DNA from: Dromaius novaehollandiae
Lineage: Eukaryota; Chordata; Aves; Casuariiformes; Dromaiidae
Assembly: GCF_036370855.1 (NCBI RefSeq)
Contig: NC_088099.1
Coordinates: 29,408,501 to 29,472,500, forward strand
Length of the DNA stretch: 64,000 bases
Direction of reading: 5' to 3'
Positions 40,000-50,996 of the stretch are shown one piece after another; the first letter of the stretch is position 1, and the number at the start of each line of letters is the position of its first letter. The translations under genes and the position numbers were made by a program. Below the pieces are notes generated by a model. That model ran no database searches. It was not told where the DNA came from and worked only from the letters and a program-made list of their open reading frames with translations.

Positions 40000-41451
40000 G
40001 TGGAAAAGATTCGTCAAGTCAAGGCTAAGTCACTCTACTTGCAAGTTGAGAAGTTACGTCAGAACCTGAATAAGCTGGACAACACTATTAGTGCTGTCCA
40101 GCAGGTCCTGGAGGAGGGCCGTACCATGGATATTCTTCTGGCACGGGACCGTATGCTGGCTCAGGTGCAGGAGCTGAAGAATGTGAGGGGCCTTCTCCAG
40201 CCACAGGAGGATGACCGGATCATGTTTACTCCCCCTGATCAGGCATTGTATATGGCCATTAAATCAATGGGCTTTGTCAGCAGTGGGGCTTTTGCTCCTC
40301 TGACCAAAGCTACTGGGGAAGGCCTCAAGCGTGCACTGCAGGGCAAAGTAGCCTCTTTCACAGTGATAGGCTATGACCATGATGGTGAGCCTCGCCTTTC
40401 TGGAGGCGACATGATCTCTGCAGTGGTGATGGGCCCAGATGGAAACCTGTTTGGGGCAGATGTCAGTGATCAGCAGAATGGGACCTACCTGGTCAGCTAT
40501 CGTCCACAGATGGAGGGAGAGCACCTGGTGTCCGTGATGATGTGCAACCAACACATCGAGAACAGCCCCTTCAAAGTCATGGTGAAATCTGGCCGCAGCT
40601 ACATTGGTATTGGGCTACCTGGGCTCTCGTTTGGCAGCGAGGGAGACAGCGATGGCAAACTCTGCCGCCCCTGGGGCGTTAGTGTAGACAAAGAAGGCTA
40701 CATCATTGTTGCTGACCGCAGTAATAACCGTATCCAGGTGTTCAAGCCATGCGGGACTTTCCATCACAAGTTTGGCACACTGGGCTCCCGGCCTGGCCAG
40801 TTCGATCGGCCCGCTGGCGTGGCCTGCGACATCTCGCGTAGAATTGTTGTGGCTGACAAGGACAATCATCGTATCCAGATCTTCACGTTTGAGGGGCAGT
40901 TCATTCTGAAATTTGGGGAGAAAGGAACCAAGAATGGGCAATTCAATTACCCATGGGATGTGGCTGTCAACACCGAGGGCAAAATCCTGGTCTCCGACAC
41001 AAGGAACCATCGTGTTCAGCTGTTTGGGCCTGATGGTGTGTTTCTGAACAAGTATGGCTTCGAAGGGGCACTCTGGAAGCACTTTGATTCCCCCAGAGGT
41101 GTGACTTTCAATCACGAGGGCCACTTGGTAGTGACAGACTTCAACAACCATCGCCTTTTGGTCATCCATCCAGATTGCCAGTCAGCGCGCTTTCTGGGCT
41201 CGGAGGGTACTGGGAACGGCCAGTTCCTGCGCCCCCAGGGAGTGGCGGTGGATCAAGAGGGGCGCATCATTGTGGCCGATTCCAGGAACCACCGGGTGCA
41301 GATATTTGAGTCAAATGGTAGCTTTTTATGCAAGTTTGGCACTCAGGGAAGCGGCTTTGGTCAAATGGACCGTCCTTCAGGTATAGCCGTCACCCCTGAT
41401 GGCATGATTGTTGTGGTCGACTTCGGAAACAATCGAATTCTCGTCTTCTAA
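40000..41451 (+). CDS. TRIM71: TRIM71 last coding exon: coiled-coil end, filamin domain, six NHL repeats
   Basis: This single exon encodes 483 residues and a TAA stop. With the two upstream exons it gives 584 residues, which equals human residues 285-868 if the human protein is 868 residues long. Order: end of coiled coil (to about 40275), filamin-type Ig domain (about 40279-40584, includes [20 protein letters not shown]), then six NHL repeats (about 40621-41448), each with the N-x-R-(I/V/L)-x-(V/I)-F type strand seen in NNRIQVF, NHRIQIF, NHRVQLF, NHRLLVI, NHRVQIF and NNRILVF. The NHL propeller binds stem-loop RNA and the filamin domain contributes to mRNA repression. Arg608 (codon 40666-40668) and Arg796 (codon 41230-41232), human positions reported as altered in congenital hydrocephalus, are both present. 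Antisense open frames here are shadows. Confidence 0.98.
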   Translation: MEKIRQVKAKSLYLQVEKLRQNLNKLDNTISAVQQVLEEGRTMDILLARDRMLAQVQELKNVRGLLQPQEDDRIMFTPPDQALYMAIKSMGFVSSGAFAPLTKATGEGLKRALQGKVASFTVIGYDHDGEPRLSGGDMISAVVMGPDGNLFGADVSDQQNGTYLVSYRPQMEGEHLVSVMMCNQHIENSPFKVMVKSGRSYIGIGLPGLSFGSEGDSDGKLCRPWGVSVDKEGYIIVADRSNNRIQVFKPCGTFHHKFGTLGSRPGQFDRPAGVACDISRRIVVADKDNHRIQIFTFEGQFILKFGEKGTKNGQFNYPWDVAVNTEGKILVSDTRNHRVQLFGPDGVFLNKYGFEGALWKHFDSPRGVTFNHEGHLVVTDFNNHRLLVIHPDCQSARFLGSEGTGNGQFLRPQGVAVDQEGRIIVADSRNHRVQIFESNGSFLCKFGTQGSGFGQMDRPSGIAVTPDGMIVVVDFGNNRILVF

Positions 41452-41478
41452 TCTGTGTTTGAATTAGGAAGAAACTGT

Positions 41479-41486
41479 CTCAGGGA
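41479..41486 (+). promoter_or_regulatory. miR-125 seed match (8-mer)
   Basis: The sequence CTCAGGGA is the perfect complement of miR-125 nucleotides 1-8 and begins 28 nt after the TRIM71 stop codon. Vertebrate lin-41 is an established target of both let-7 and miR-125, and the position between the stop and the first let-7 site fits a functional element. The seed is seen directly; activity is inferred. Confidence 0.75.
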
Positions 41487-41530
41487 AATTCTTCTAAGAG
41501 AAAATGAAAAAATACAACGTTAATTCAAAC

Positions 41531-41538
41531 CTACCTCA
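41531..41538 (+). promoter_or_regulatory. let-7 site 1 (8-mer)
   Basis: CTACCTCA matches let-7 positions 2-8 plus the A opposite position 1. Upstream, ATACAAC at 41512-41518 is complementary to let-7 nucleotides 12-18, giving possible 3' supplementary pairing with an asymmetric target loop of 12 nt. This resembles the let-7 complementary sites described for lin-41. Confidence 0.9.
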
Positions 41539-41609
41539 TCTTTAATTTTTTTACAGATGAATGTACTTATCTTTTCTGCAGGGAGTGAGCCTGTAAAGTT
41601 AAATTCTAT

Positions 41610-41617
41610 CTACCTCA
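41610..41617 (+). promoter_or_regulatory. let-7 site 2 (8-mer)
   Basis: CTACCTCA lies 79 nt downstream of the first let-7 site in the proximal 3' UTR. Paired let-7 sites in this part of the 3' UTR are a known conserved feature of vertebrate lin-41. Confidence 0.9.
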
Positions 41618-43974
41618 TTGTCCTCCCTTCCCTCCCCTGTTTTTTCTCCCCCTTCCCCTCCCCACATACTCACAGTTCAGAAAATTTTACCTCTCCCCCG
41701 GATGGGGTTTCATGCACAAACATGTGTTGCTGTGCACATTAGGTGATTTGTGTGGTGAATTCTGTAGACTAAGCCAAAAAGGCTCTATATAGTTTTTTTT
41801 AATGGAGGGAGGAAAAAAAATAAGTAATAGGTATTTTGTAGAGAATTTGTGTTCTTGATCATACTGCAGTTCTGTGGGTTGGGGACATGGGAGGGGGGAA
41901 TTTTTTTGAATTGCTGCTGCAGCAGAGAACTCTTTCCTGTTCTCCTTTTTATACCTCAGTGTGTTTGATTTACTGGTGAGCAGTGTCTTGTTTCCAGAAG
42001 ACTAAACGATTTGTGAAAGTGAGTGGGATTCACTCGCCAGAAAGAGCAAGTTCGCATCTTTTTTTTGGCATTTCTGTGTATTTTTCTAAAAAGCAGTAAT
42101 CAAACAGCACAAAGCAAAGCTGATAAAAATGCACAATATTTCTTTAAGTTTAAACCAAATTATTCATTTTAGTGGCTTAGTACAGTCATTATAAAGTTTA
42201 GATAAAAAGCAAGGCTTCCTTTAATGTATCCTGTCCTTTGAGTATTTTTTTTTTTACCACTTTCACCTGAAAGTTGTTAGGTTGTTTGTTTGTTTAGACC
42301 GTTGCTATTGTTTTTTTTTTTTTTTTAATCAGTATGTGCAACTAATTTGGATAGCAGCAGAGGTTACAAGGAGCATCGAAGTAGGGAAAATCAAACCCTT
42401 GATTTAAGGTTGTTTCTTGTGAAATGACTAGCTTTTATTTTTTTCTTCCCCTCCCTGTAGAGAGACTTTAAGGGAATAAAGTTGAATGGATTTGTTAAAG
42501 CAAAGTGGTACCTTTTCCAAAAATAAGAATAAGCACAGCTTTGGAGATTCAGGGTGCGTTTCAGAGAAGTCCACAGCTTTTGTCTTTTAAAGAGGATTGC
42601 AATACCTTGATCAGTGACAGAATATAATTCATCTCATCCTCTGCTTCCCTCAAGAGCTGGATTGAAATGTTCAGGAAGCTTTATTTTAGTTTTTAGGGTG
42701 GGGCAGGCCTGTGGCCGTATGTACTGTTTTGCTATAGATCTAAGTAAAAAGTTACCAGCATAAAGCAAGCTAGATACACATAAAGCTTTGCTGCTTTATT
42801 CCAGGGCAGTACCAAAGAATTCTGTGTAAAATAAATTAATCTGATTCTTTAAAGCTTGGGGGCAGGGGGGACTAGCCTTATTAGGGATATAAACTTTTTC
42901 TGAGAAGCAGAGACTTTTTGGAAAGGTTTGGGAGAATGGAGATCATCTTAGTAAAACCATGTTGACAGTGAATCCCTGGAGGTCTTTAGTTTGTTCTTCA
43001 GTTTCTTGCATTCCAGTTTAGCTCTTAGTACCGATGTGGTCTCTAGAGAGCTGTTGCTTCACCCTCTGGATAGGACCTTTGGTGGCAAACCGGAATGGTT
43101 AAAGTAGGGAACAGAGGGCTTTTCAATCACACAGCAATGGAAGAGTTCACACATCCGTACTCTTCTCCTTGGAAATGCTGTGAGATTTGCATTATTGTTT
43201 GCAAGAGAAGATCTCTGAAACAGAAGCAAGGTTATTGTCAGAAAGGCTGAAGTGCCTTACCGCCCTCCAAGGAAAGGGTTCATCTCTTTGCCAGCCACCA
43301 TGCACAAAAGTGACCTGAGATTGAAAGGCTCTTTACAAGTTTGTGAGAAATCACAAGGTGCACTTTCCTTGTTGCTGCTTTCCCCTCCAAGGAGTGTTAA
43401 CTTTCTGGGTTTTGTAGAAATCCTGATGCTGTGTGCAGGCAGATAGCTGCTGCTTAGAAGGAGGCTTAAACTAAAGGGCTGGAGAGCGACAGCGATACAA
43501 TGAGATGGCTAAACCTCTTTTAAAAGAAGGGTGAGAAAAACACCTTAATTAAATAAGATAAAATAACTGTGCTGCCTTTTAGCCAAAGCCTCAAGGAAGC
43601 AAACTCTTCAAAGCAGTATGTTTCAGCTAGGCTTAATCTTAGGATAGCATGGTTTAAAAATTATCTTTTAAAGGATGATCTTTTATAGAGATGTCTGTCA
43701 TTAAACTTGTGTGGCCATTCAAAATATGGGTATGAGAGAAAACTAATTTACATTTAATTCTTTCAAGTTTTACTTCTGTATGTGCCTCCCTTCTTGGTGG
43801 TGGCCTGCAGTTGTGACATGTCCATGTTTGTCTTGTCTTATTCAGTCCAAGAATTATTTGTAACTTGGGCTGTGAAAACTAATTAGCCTGCAAGACCTAG
43901 ATACCAAAGAAAACTGGTTTTAAAAGCTTTAATGTTTAGTTTGCAGTGTCCTTGCATTTATCCTACCATGTCTT

Positions 43975-43980
43975 AATAAA
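43975..43980 (+). terminator. Possible proximal polyadenylation signal in TRIM71 3' UTR
   Basis: This is a canonical AATAAA followed within 40 nt by T/C-rich sequence. Use of this signal would drop the distal let-7 pair from the message. Other AATAAA hexamers in the UTR (42475, 42830, 45897) lack an obvious GT-rich downstream element. Confidence 0.3.
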
Positions 43981-44615
43981 AATGCCTGGTCTCTTCCTAT
44001 CTTGACCAGAGTGGCTGTCAGTGCTGGAGTATGGCTAGAAATGCTCTTGTGCTTTAATGCTTATTGGGTCCCACCCCTTTCTCTGAGCTTGGGGAAGGGA
44101 ATTTTTGGAGAGAAAGTTAAGCATGTTTGGCATCTTCATGCTGAACTGTAGAAACATTCTTGTCTTTCTTCAACCTGTAGTGCTTAGATGATGGCAGACA
44201 CTGAAGTTGCCCTTTGCTGTTTTGTATGGATCCATTGCCCAAACCACCAGTCCCGTTCTTCTATCAGGAAGAGGAATGACTTGATCTTTAAGTTGCTGTC
44301 TATTTAATTTTGGTGAATTTGCCTACAAACCAGATGATTAGGCCTCAAGTTCTTGACCTCACATGTTGGGGAGCTTTTTGGTTTTAAAAACACTACTATT
44401 TAGCTACCCAAATTAATTTCTAATCTGTTTGTCATAGATGGTGCTAAGCACACTTGGTCTCATTGATAAGTAGTATAGCTTATAAAATGGAATGTTTTAT
44501 ATGCAATGAAAATAAGTAGCAAAAATATTATACAAGCTTAATGCCAACATCAGATGCCCCATAGGGGCTTTTAAAAAGTAATACGTGGATCATAAACAAG
44601 ATTCAAACCTGGCTC

Positions 44616-44646
44616 TTTTTTTTTGTTTTTTTGTTTTTTTGTTTTT
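44616..44646. repeat. (T7G)n tract in TRIM71 3' UTR
   Basis: T-runs of six to nine are separated by single G bases. Confidence 0.85.
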
Positions 44647-45376
44647 TCCCCCATGCATGTTCTCAGGCTAATGCCCCAGTATCGTAATGTGTGTGGTAAA
44701 AGAGGGTACAGAGGAAAAGCAAAAGTGTGAAGTTGGATTGCAGACCAAGTGTACAGAGTAGTCTGAACTAGTGGAAATGGCTGGGAGAAAGGTGTGAGAT
44801 GAGCTTGTTCCTCTCTCTTAGCTCTGGCGTTGGGGATCAATAGATTTGGATTAGCAGACTTGTCTACTTTGAACTCCCAAAGGAATTTAACTATGCCAAG
44901 TTAAACCAGTGGCTCTCAGTAAACTTTTTTTTTGATGAAACATTATCAGTGGTCAGATTCTTGCTTTTGCAGGTTCAGCCTATGGAGCAATCCTGCCCTT
45001 TCTCAGAACCGTTTAAGCAGGAATTTCAGTAGCAAATAAGCAGATAATTTTACTGCTTTTATTTAGTACCCTTTAAGTATAATTTATTTGGGAAGCCTGT
45101 GAACCTAAACTATAAATAAGGTGGAGGGTGGGATAACACACAAAAACTAATGCATATTTTAGGGCCAGACATAACCAAGTTGGGAGAAAGAAGAACAAGG
45201 CACTTGGATATGGCATTCCTGTGGAATTGCTGGAAAATGGGCCCAGTCTCTTTAGCTAAATTTGAACCAAAATTGATTAATCTCTAAAGACAGCAGGTTT
45301 ATAGGCTTATCTGGCCATATCTTATTTTACTGCTTCTAATGATCATGAGATTTCTGTGTTTAGTTCTGGGTGGGTG

Positions 45377-45403
45377 TTTTTTTTTTTTTTTTTTTTTTTT
45401 TTT
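45377..45403. repeat. T27 run in TRIM71 3' UTR
   Basis: There are 27 uninterrupted T, followed 35 nt later by a second T-rich block. A message containing it would carry a U27 tract, a possible site for U-binding proteins. Confidence 0.95.
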
Positions 45404-45674
45404 AAGTGCCAAAGTGTCTGGTTTTGTGGGTGGTGTGTTTTTTTTCTTTTTTTTTTTTTTAAGGAGTGTAAGCCAAATGGTGCCAAAAGAAAATAGGGTA
45501 TTTAAAAATAGAGATGTTTAGACAAACAGTTTGGAGCTGTATAAAAAATGAACACTGGTACTTGCTTTAGACAAATATTGTACCTTTGGTCTTTGAGTCC
45601 TTGGGAGTTTGAAACCCAGTTTGCTGTGGTACAAAATGCACAACTAGAGATGCCACTTTTTTTTTCTTGAAGTT

Positions 45675-45682
45675 CTACCTCA
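45675..45682 (+). promoter_or_regulatory. let-7 site 3 (8-mer, distal UTR)
   Basis: CTACCTCA lies about 4.2 kb after the stop codon. It is included only if the long 3' UTR form is made. It is paired with site 4, 27 nt downstream. Confidence 0.75.
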
Positions 45683-45701
45683 ATTTGCAGAACTAAATCA
45701 T

Positions 45702-45709
45702 CTACCTCA
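45702..45709 (+). promoter_or_regulatory. let-7 site 4 (8-mer, distal UTR)
   Basis: CTACCTCA lies 27 nt after site 3, a spacing within the range reported for cooperative microRNA repression. AACTA at 45691-45695 could pair with the let-7 3' end. Confidence 0.75.
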
Positions 45710-47810
45710 ATCATCAGACAGGTTTGAGAAATAATTGAGAATCTGTGTGGGGGAAGGATTCATCCTGCCTGTTGGACAAGCATTTTAATTGAAACAAGAT
45801 ACTAAGTGTGTACAATGTGGTGACTTCTTGCTTTTTTTTAAATTTTCCACTGCCTGCCCATGGAAATATTAAACTGTCCTTGCTAGAGAAACTGTAAATA
45901 AAACCAAATGTTCATCTATTGGACTGAGCAAATAGAAACACTTTAGAGTTTGTTCTGCTTTCACTATGAAGTATGAAAATGTAAACTCTTTTCAGTATTA
46001 TGACACTACTAGCTGACACGACATACTTCATTTTCATTTGCAGAGTTCCTATGTCCTTAAGACCTTTAGGTCTCCTCTCTACAAGAGAAAAATTTACTTT
46101 TATGCATGCCTACAAATATGCCCAGTTTGGAAAGACAAAGGTTATGATTTCTGTAAACACAATGCTGTACCAAATGCTTGAAGGGAATAAGATACTGATT
46201 TTTTTTGACTTGGTGATTGTATTTGTAGTTTTCTTGACACAATGGGATTTTTTCCACCATGACAGAGCAACCAAGTTCCTATTCCTGGAGAGCAGTTTAG
46301 GTTCTGATATTCTTTGGAGAGGCAGTTTAAAACCAGTACGTTGGGGTTTTTACGCGACTTTAATAGTGACATGCAACATGCCCTGTGTTTTACCTGTGGA
46401 GTAAAGTTGCAGAAGCACATTATCACAATATTGTATTGAAAATCTTTTTCCTCCCTTAGTTGTATTTGGGGGTGACAGAAGTGGGTACAGGAAATCCCTA
46501 ATAATGATAGACTGGGTTTGGTAAATGTTATGGTGGAAAACGTACATTGTCTCTAAGTGATCTTACGGGTTAACAAGCCAGATTGGCATCTCTTTCCATC
46601 ATTGTTTAACCAATAATGGTTCTAAAAATGCTTTGTGTACCTGCATGGTCTTAGACCTTCTATTAATGATTGTATCAACCTACAAACTCAGGTAGATAAT
46701 TTTTTAAGCTCTTTTCATAGAGCCTTACTGACTGAATGTTAAGTGTCTGTGTAGTGATGTAGTTAAGTATCTTCCTTTTGAACTACCAGACTAGTTTAAA
46801 AAAAAAAAGTCCTTTTCTAGGTTTGTAGAATACTTCTCAGACAGCGTAGTAGTTCTCCCTTCAGAGGGAGAGATGTCTGTTCCTGGGTTTTGTTTTTAGT
46901 TTCTTTTCTAAAATGACTAAGAAGTTTTTAACTAGTTTGTAAGGTGTGCTTAGTCACCCAAGTTGGTGGGGGTTTCTTACGGTATGTGACTATTGTTTGT
47001 ACTGTGCATTACCTGCCATGCCCTGCTTTGTTAGTGCACAATTCGCTGCAAGTAGTGAGGGTGCTGGACTCATCCCTACAGTTTAATGTGGTCTTTTTTG
47101 TTCAGGTGTTAAATAAGTAGAAACTGGAAGCCTTGAACAAATGGAGGTTGTCCAAATGAAACCAGTGTGACAAACTTGCATTTTCTCACCTTGTCGAAAT
47201 GACCGTAGATGTATGGCTCCATCTTATACACTAGTAATTAAGTCTTATAAGTTTTGTTGTCTTGATGCAGGTTGGCATCAGGATCCAGAATGACTTTGTG
47301 ATATTGGGCGTCTTGAACCAACTGAATTGGTTTTGTAGTTTCCTGTTCTGCTGCAGTTGTATTTCTCTTCTACTTTAGTGATTAATCATGCTGCTCTCCT
47401 AATAATAATAAAAACATCTCAGCAGGACAGACAGTGCTCTGCTTTTAATGAGCTGCTCGGAGCATTTATAACTAACTGATAATGAAACTGGCTCTGACGA
47501 ACTCCCATTCTCCAAAAAGGGCATCTCATTTCTACTTGGACAAAGTGACATTTTTAAACTTAAGATGTTGAGTACCACAAAGAAGAAAGCATGACAGGTT
47601 TTGTGCAAACTTTTGTGTAGGATAAGTGAGCAAAATGTTAGAACTCTTGTGTTAATGGAGGCTTCTGAATGTATCTTTGTGGTCCATAGGGAAGGCTGAA
47701 GGATGTAGCAAGGAGATGACGTATCAGCTACTGGCAGCCTTAAAACAAAGTCAGTGTCTCTCTGGACTTTAAAATGTTCCTATGCAGTTTATTTTATTTT
47801 TGTTTAATCA

Positions 47811-47816
47811 AATAAA
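47811..47816 (+). terminator. TRIM71: Likely distal polyadenylation signal of TRIM71
   Basis: AATAAA is followed by a T-run and then a GT-rich element (47841-47870, with TTTGTGTTTG and TGTGTGTG). This is the best combination of signal and downstream element after the TRIM71 stop, and places cleavage near 47830-47840. Confidence 0.65.
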
Positions 47817-48080
47817 TGTGAGGAGTTTTTTTCATGGCAAGTTTGTGTTTGCATTTCTGTGTGTGTATTACCCAGCCAAAGTCATCTCTCCTCTCAGGAT
47901 GCAAGGAGGAGAAAACCTTTCATGAATTTGAACCTGGTTGCTTTCAGTTAATGACACTCTTAAACACTCAGACTAGAGGCTCTTGCTTTGAAAGGGGAGT
48001 GGAGGAGGAGTGAGGAGTGTTAGGTACTACAGAGAGAAGAGTTTTCCAAAAAAAAAAAAGTCAAACTTATTTGGTTGTTC

Positions 48081-48115
48081 TGTGTGTGTGTGTGTGTTTG
48101 TGTGTTTTGTGTGTG
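48081..48115. repeat. TG-rich microsatellite
   Basis: TG units are interrupted by short T-runs, about 250 nt downstream of the predicted TRIM71 cleavage site. Confidence 0.9.
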
Positions 48116-50962
48116 GGTTTTTTTTAAATTATTATTAAAGAAGCCCTGTTTTCATGACTGGAGTAAGTACTTTGTTACTAAGCTCCCCATCTGTACTCTA
48201 TGTGATTTTTTTTTTATTTTATTTTTTTTTTTTTGTCCCCCTCCCTTCCCCCCAGTAATTTGCCAGAAAATTCCTGTTAAACTTTGTTAGGCCGACCTAT
48301 AGGGCTGTTTCTTCACCTTTGCAACTGAAAGCAATGCTTTTTGAGTGACCATGCGAAGCAACACCACACCAGCACTTTTAAAGTGCATCAGACATCTTGC
48401 AGCGTGGACTGTTGTGAAGGTTGGTTGAAACTTACCTGTCAGGTAAGCAAAAAGGTGCTCCTTATCCTTACTACTTTGGAAAACATGTTGAAAAGAAATG
48501 GCAAGAGGGGGAAGATGCTCTTCAGCAAATAAGGTTTGAGAATGAAGGCCGCTGACTGCATTCGACATGGTGGCAGATAAAACATTATCCAGAAATGTTA
48601 CCTATACTAGCTTTTAGAAACAGACCTGCTTTCTGGCCCTCGCTGTGTGTGACAGCACTGCGAATGCCCAGCATCCCTGTCTGCTCTGTTCATTCATCTT
48701 CCCAGTCCTTGAGCAGAGCCCTCACAGCTCCTTCCTGCTGGAGCAGCAGTGCAGACTGCCTTTGTAAGCTGAAAGGAGAAAGGGATGGAGAAGGCCCTAG
48801 GGTGGAGGAGGAGGAGGGAAAAAAGGCTGTTCAGGTAAGCTTCAGAACTGCTGAATTCACAAGCTTTGCAGTATGGCAGACTCTCCTTATTCCCTTGGCA
48901 TGTCTGCTCTCTCCCTGAAGAAACCCAGTACCTGGCTTTGATGCCATCTGCCTTAACTCAGGTGGGTTAAGGCTAGTTGCCTGGAGCTCACAGAGCACCC
49001 TGAGATGGTCCTGGCACTGCTCACCCAGCCCCTCCACCTGCTTGCTGAAGCCTTTAGTACTGTGCCAGCATGTGGGCTGAGGAGGGCTGGGGTAGTAACC
49101 GGTTTACCCCTGGGCTTTCCTGGGAACTGGGGGAAAGGGAATGCTGCCCCAGTGCAGAGGGGTGAGATCAGGGCTTGCCAGGCTCCTGGAGACAAGGTGG
49201 GAGGCAAGAGGAGAGAGACTGTGCCCAAACCTGCATAAGCACTGTTGACTGTACTGCCTTAACACAGTACCTGTGCTGTGGTGGTACTGCTCTTACCCCA
49301 AGAGACCTTGCAGTTTAGTTTGCTCTTCACTTCTTTACCATCAAAGCCTAAAAGTAATGAAAGGGAAAAGACAAGATTGGGATGCAACTCTGTAGGGATG
49401 GCAGGAAAGCAGGGAGGTTCCTGACCATGCTCTTCCTAGAATGAATTTATTTATTTGTATGTTGAAACTCTAAACATCCGAAACAGTCACCAGCCCTAAC
49501 CACTCAGGTAAGTAGCAGCAGTGCAGAGGAGCAGGGACAAATCCCAAAGTGGCTCCTGTCCCTGCAGCCCTGTGGAGCAGGCTTTGTTATGGACGTGTTA
49601 AAGATGACTGGTTCTGCTCACATGCAAATACAGCTGCGGTGAGATGTGCTGGTGAGATGTGCGGTAGCTGGGAAACAACTGCAGCCTCCGTGCAGCCCCG
49701 AGGGCACTGCTGCATGCCTCCTGGCAGAGCTGGGAACTGCTGAAACAAGGCAGCAGCACTTTTTGCATGTGAATACCCTGCATTCCCAGGGGGACTGGAA
49801 AGGGAGAAGAATCTTCTCTATTCAGAAACCAAGACCACACAGCAAGCATCTTTAACCTTTTTGTATTTAATCAGTCAATCTACTTTGACTTGACAGATGC
49901 ATCAGCTCTCTGTTCTCCCTCCTTTTAGGAAGAAAATATATCAATCTTTCCTGTCTAAATATCATTGTTAAAATTCAGACTGAATTTCTCCCTCCTGCTA
50001 GAGGACAGAGTGAGAAGCACTCATACCACTGCCTGCACCAACTGATAGTACAGTCATTGAAACAATCAAGATGAGCTGGTCATTACTTCAAAGCTTTGAA
50101 AAGTGGGTGTGTGGGGGCAATTATTTGTCTAAGCAAGGAGGGATGGTACTGATTCTTCAACCTCTTACTGTTCTTTTTTTTCTTTTTTGAGCTCTTCCAA
50201 GCAGAATAGTGCTGTTATGTAATTGTTAGTGTCCTATTCAACAGTGACATGGGACAAACAGCTGTAGTTATTAAATATGCAAGTTGCAGAATAAATGTAC
50301 TATTCCTCTTCTGTCAACTGTGGTTTGTTTGTCCATGCTCTTAGCAGGACCCTTGCCTATATGAATCGGTGAAGGGGGGGGGCTGCAACGCTCAAGTTAA
50401 GCTTGGAGAGCAGAACTTGCCAGTGCTGCAGCCCAGGTGGCCTGTGGTGTCCTAATGCCACTTGGGTAAGTGACCTTCCCCTCCAAGGCACTCTGAGGGG
50501 CTGGAGGCAAAGTACAATGCTAGCAGCAAGGCAGCACAGTGAGATAAGGCATGATCCCAGCTCCCTAGGAGAGATTATCTGGACAAAGTCTCAGAACAGC
50601 TACAACTGCACACACAACCACTAGGGAGGATGCAAGGAGAGTCACTGCATTCCACCCACACCCTGATAGCGCTTTAAGCCCCAAGGCAGGAAGGCTCATT
50701 TCTTCTACTGTTTGCTGCAGGTAACCAGAGATTCCTTGTTAATGCTGCTGTCTTATACCTTTTGGGTTGAGCTAGAGAACCTTTCCTAAGAAGATGACCA
50801 CCACCATCCTCAAAAAAAAAAAAGAAAAAAAAAGAAACACCCAAAACCAATGCATGCTACTGTACCTGCACCACTTGTGACCTCCCTCTTTCTGCACAGA
50901 GGCAATCAGTTAAAAAAAATATTGCCCAGCACTGGTCCTGCACTGATGCTTACTGCTGTATG

Positions 50963-50996
50963 CCCCCCCCCCCCTTTTGGGGCGGGGGGGGGGGGG
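50963..50996. repeat. C12 / G13 inverted homopolymer pair
   Basis: C12 at 50963-50974, TTTT, GGGGC, then G13 at 50984-50996. The arms are complementary and can form a hairpin, a G-quadruplex or an i-motif. Confidence 0.95.

Larger units (their letters stand above)
41452..47835 (+). other. TRIM71: TRIM71 3' untranslated region (long form)
   Basis: The sequence after the stop is non-coding on both strands for more than 6 kb, consistent with the unusually long 3' UTR known for mammalian TRIM71. The end is placed by the AATAAA at 47811 with a GT-rich downstream stretch. Earlier AATAAA signals at 42475, 42830, 43975 and 45897 could give shorter forms; only the first two let-7 sites would then remain in forms ending before 45675. 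The UTR contains a miR-125 8-mer, four let-7 8-mers, a Pumilio-type TGTAAATA at 45893-45900, a GCACTTT (miR-17 family type) at 43360-43366 and a T27 run at 45377-45403. Confidence 0.75.

Noticed and set aside
40615..41169. 184-codon antisense frame opposite the NHL repeats
   Set aside because: It is a shadow of the TRIM71 coding frame: no domain, and its openness is explained by codon usage on the other strand.
45893..45900. Pumilio-type TGTAAATA in the TRIM71 3' UTR
   Set aside because: An 8-mer of this composition is expected by chance in AT-rich DNA, and it overlaps an AATAAA. Not reported as a separate site.
48595..48918. 107-codon frame in the intergenic region
   Set aside because: Low-complexity E/G-rich end, no known domain. 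It is kept only as context for the splice-donor cluster.
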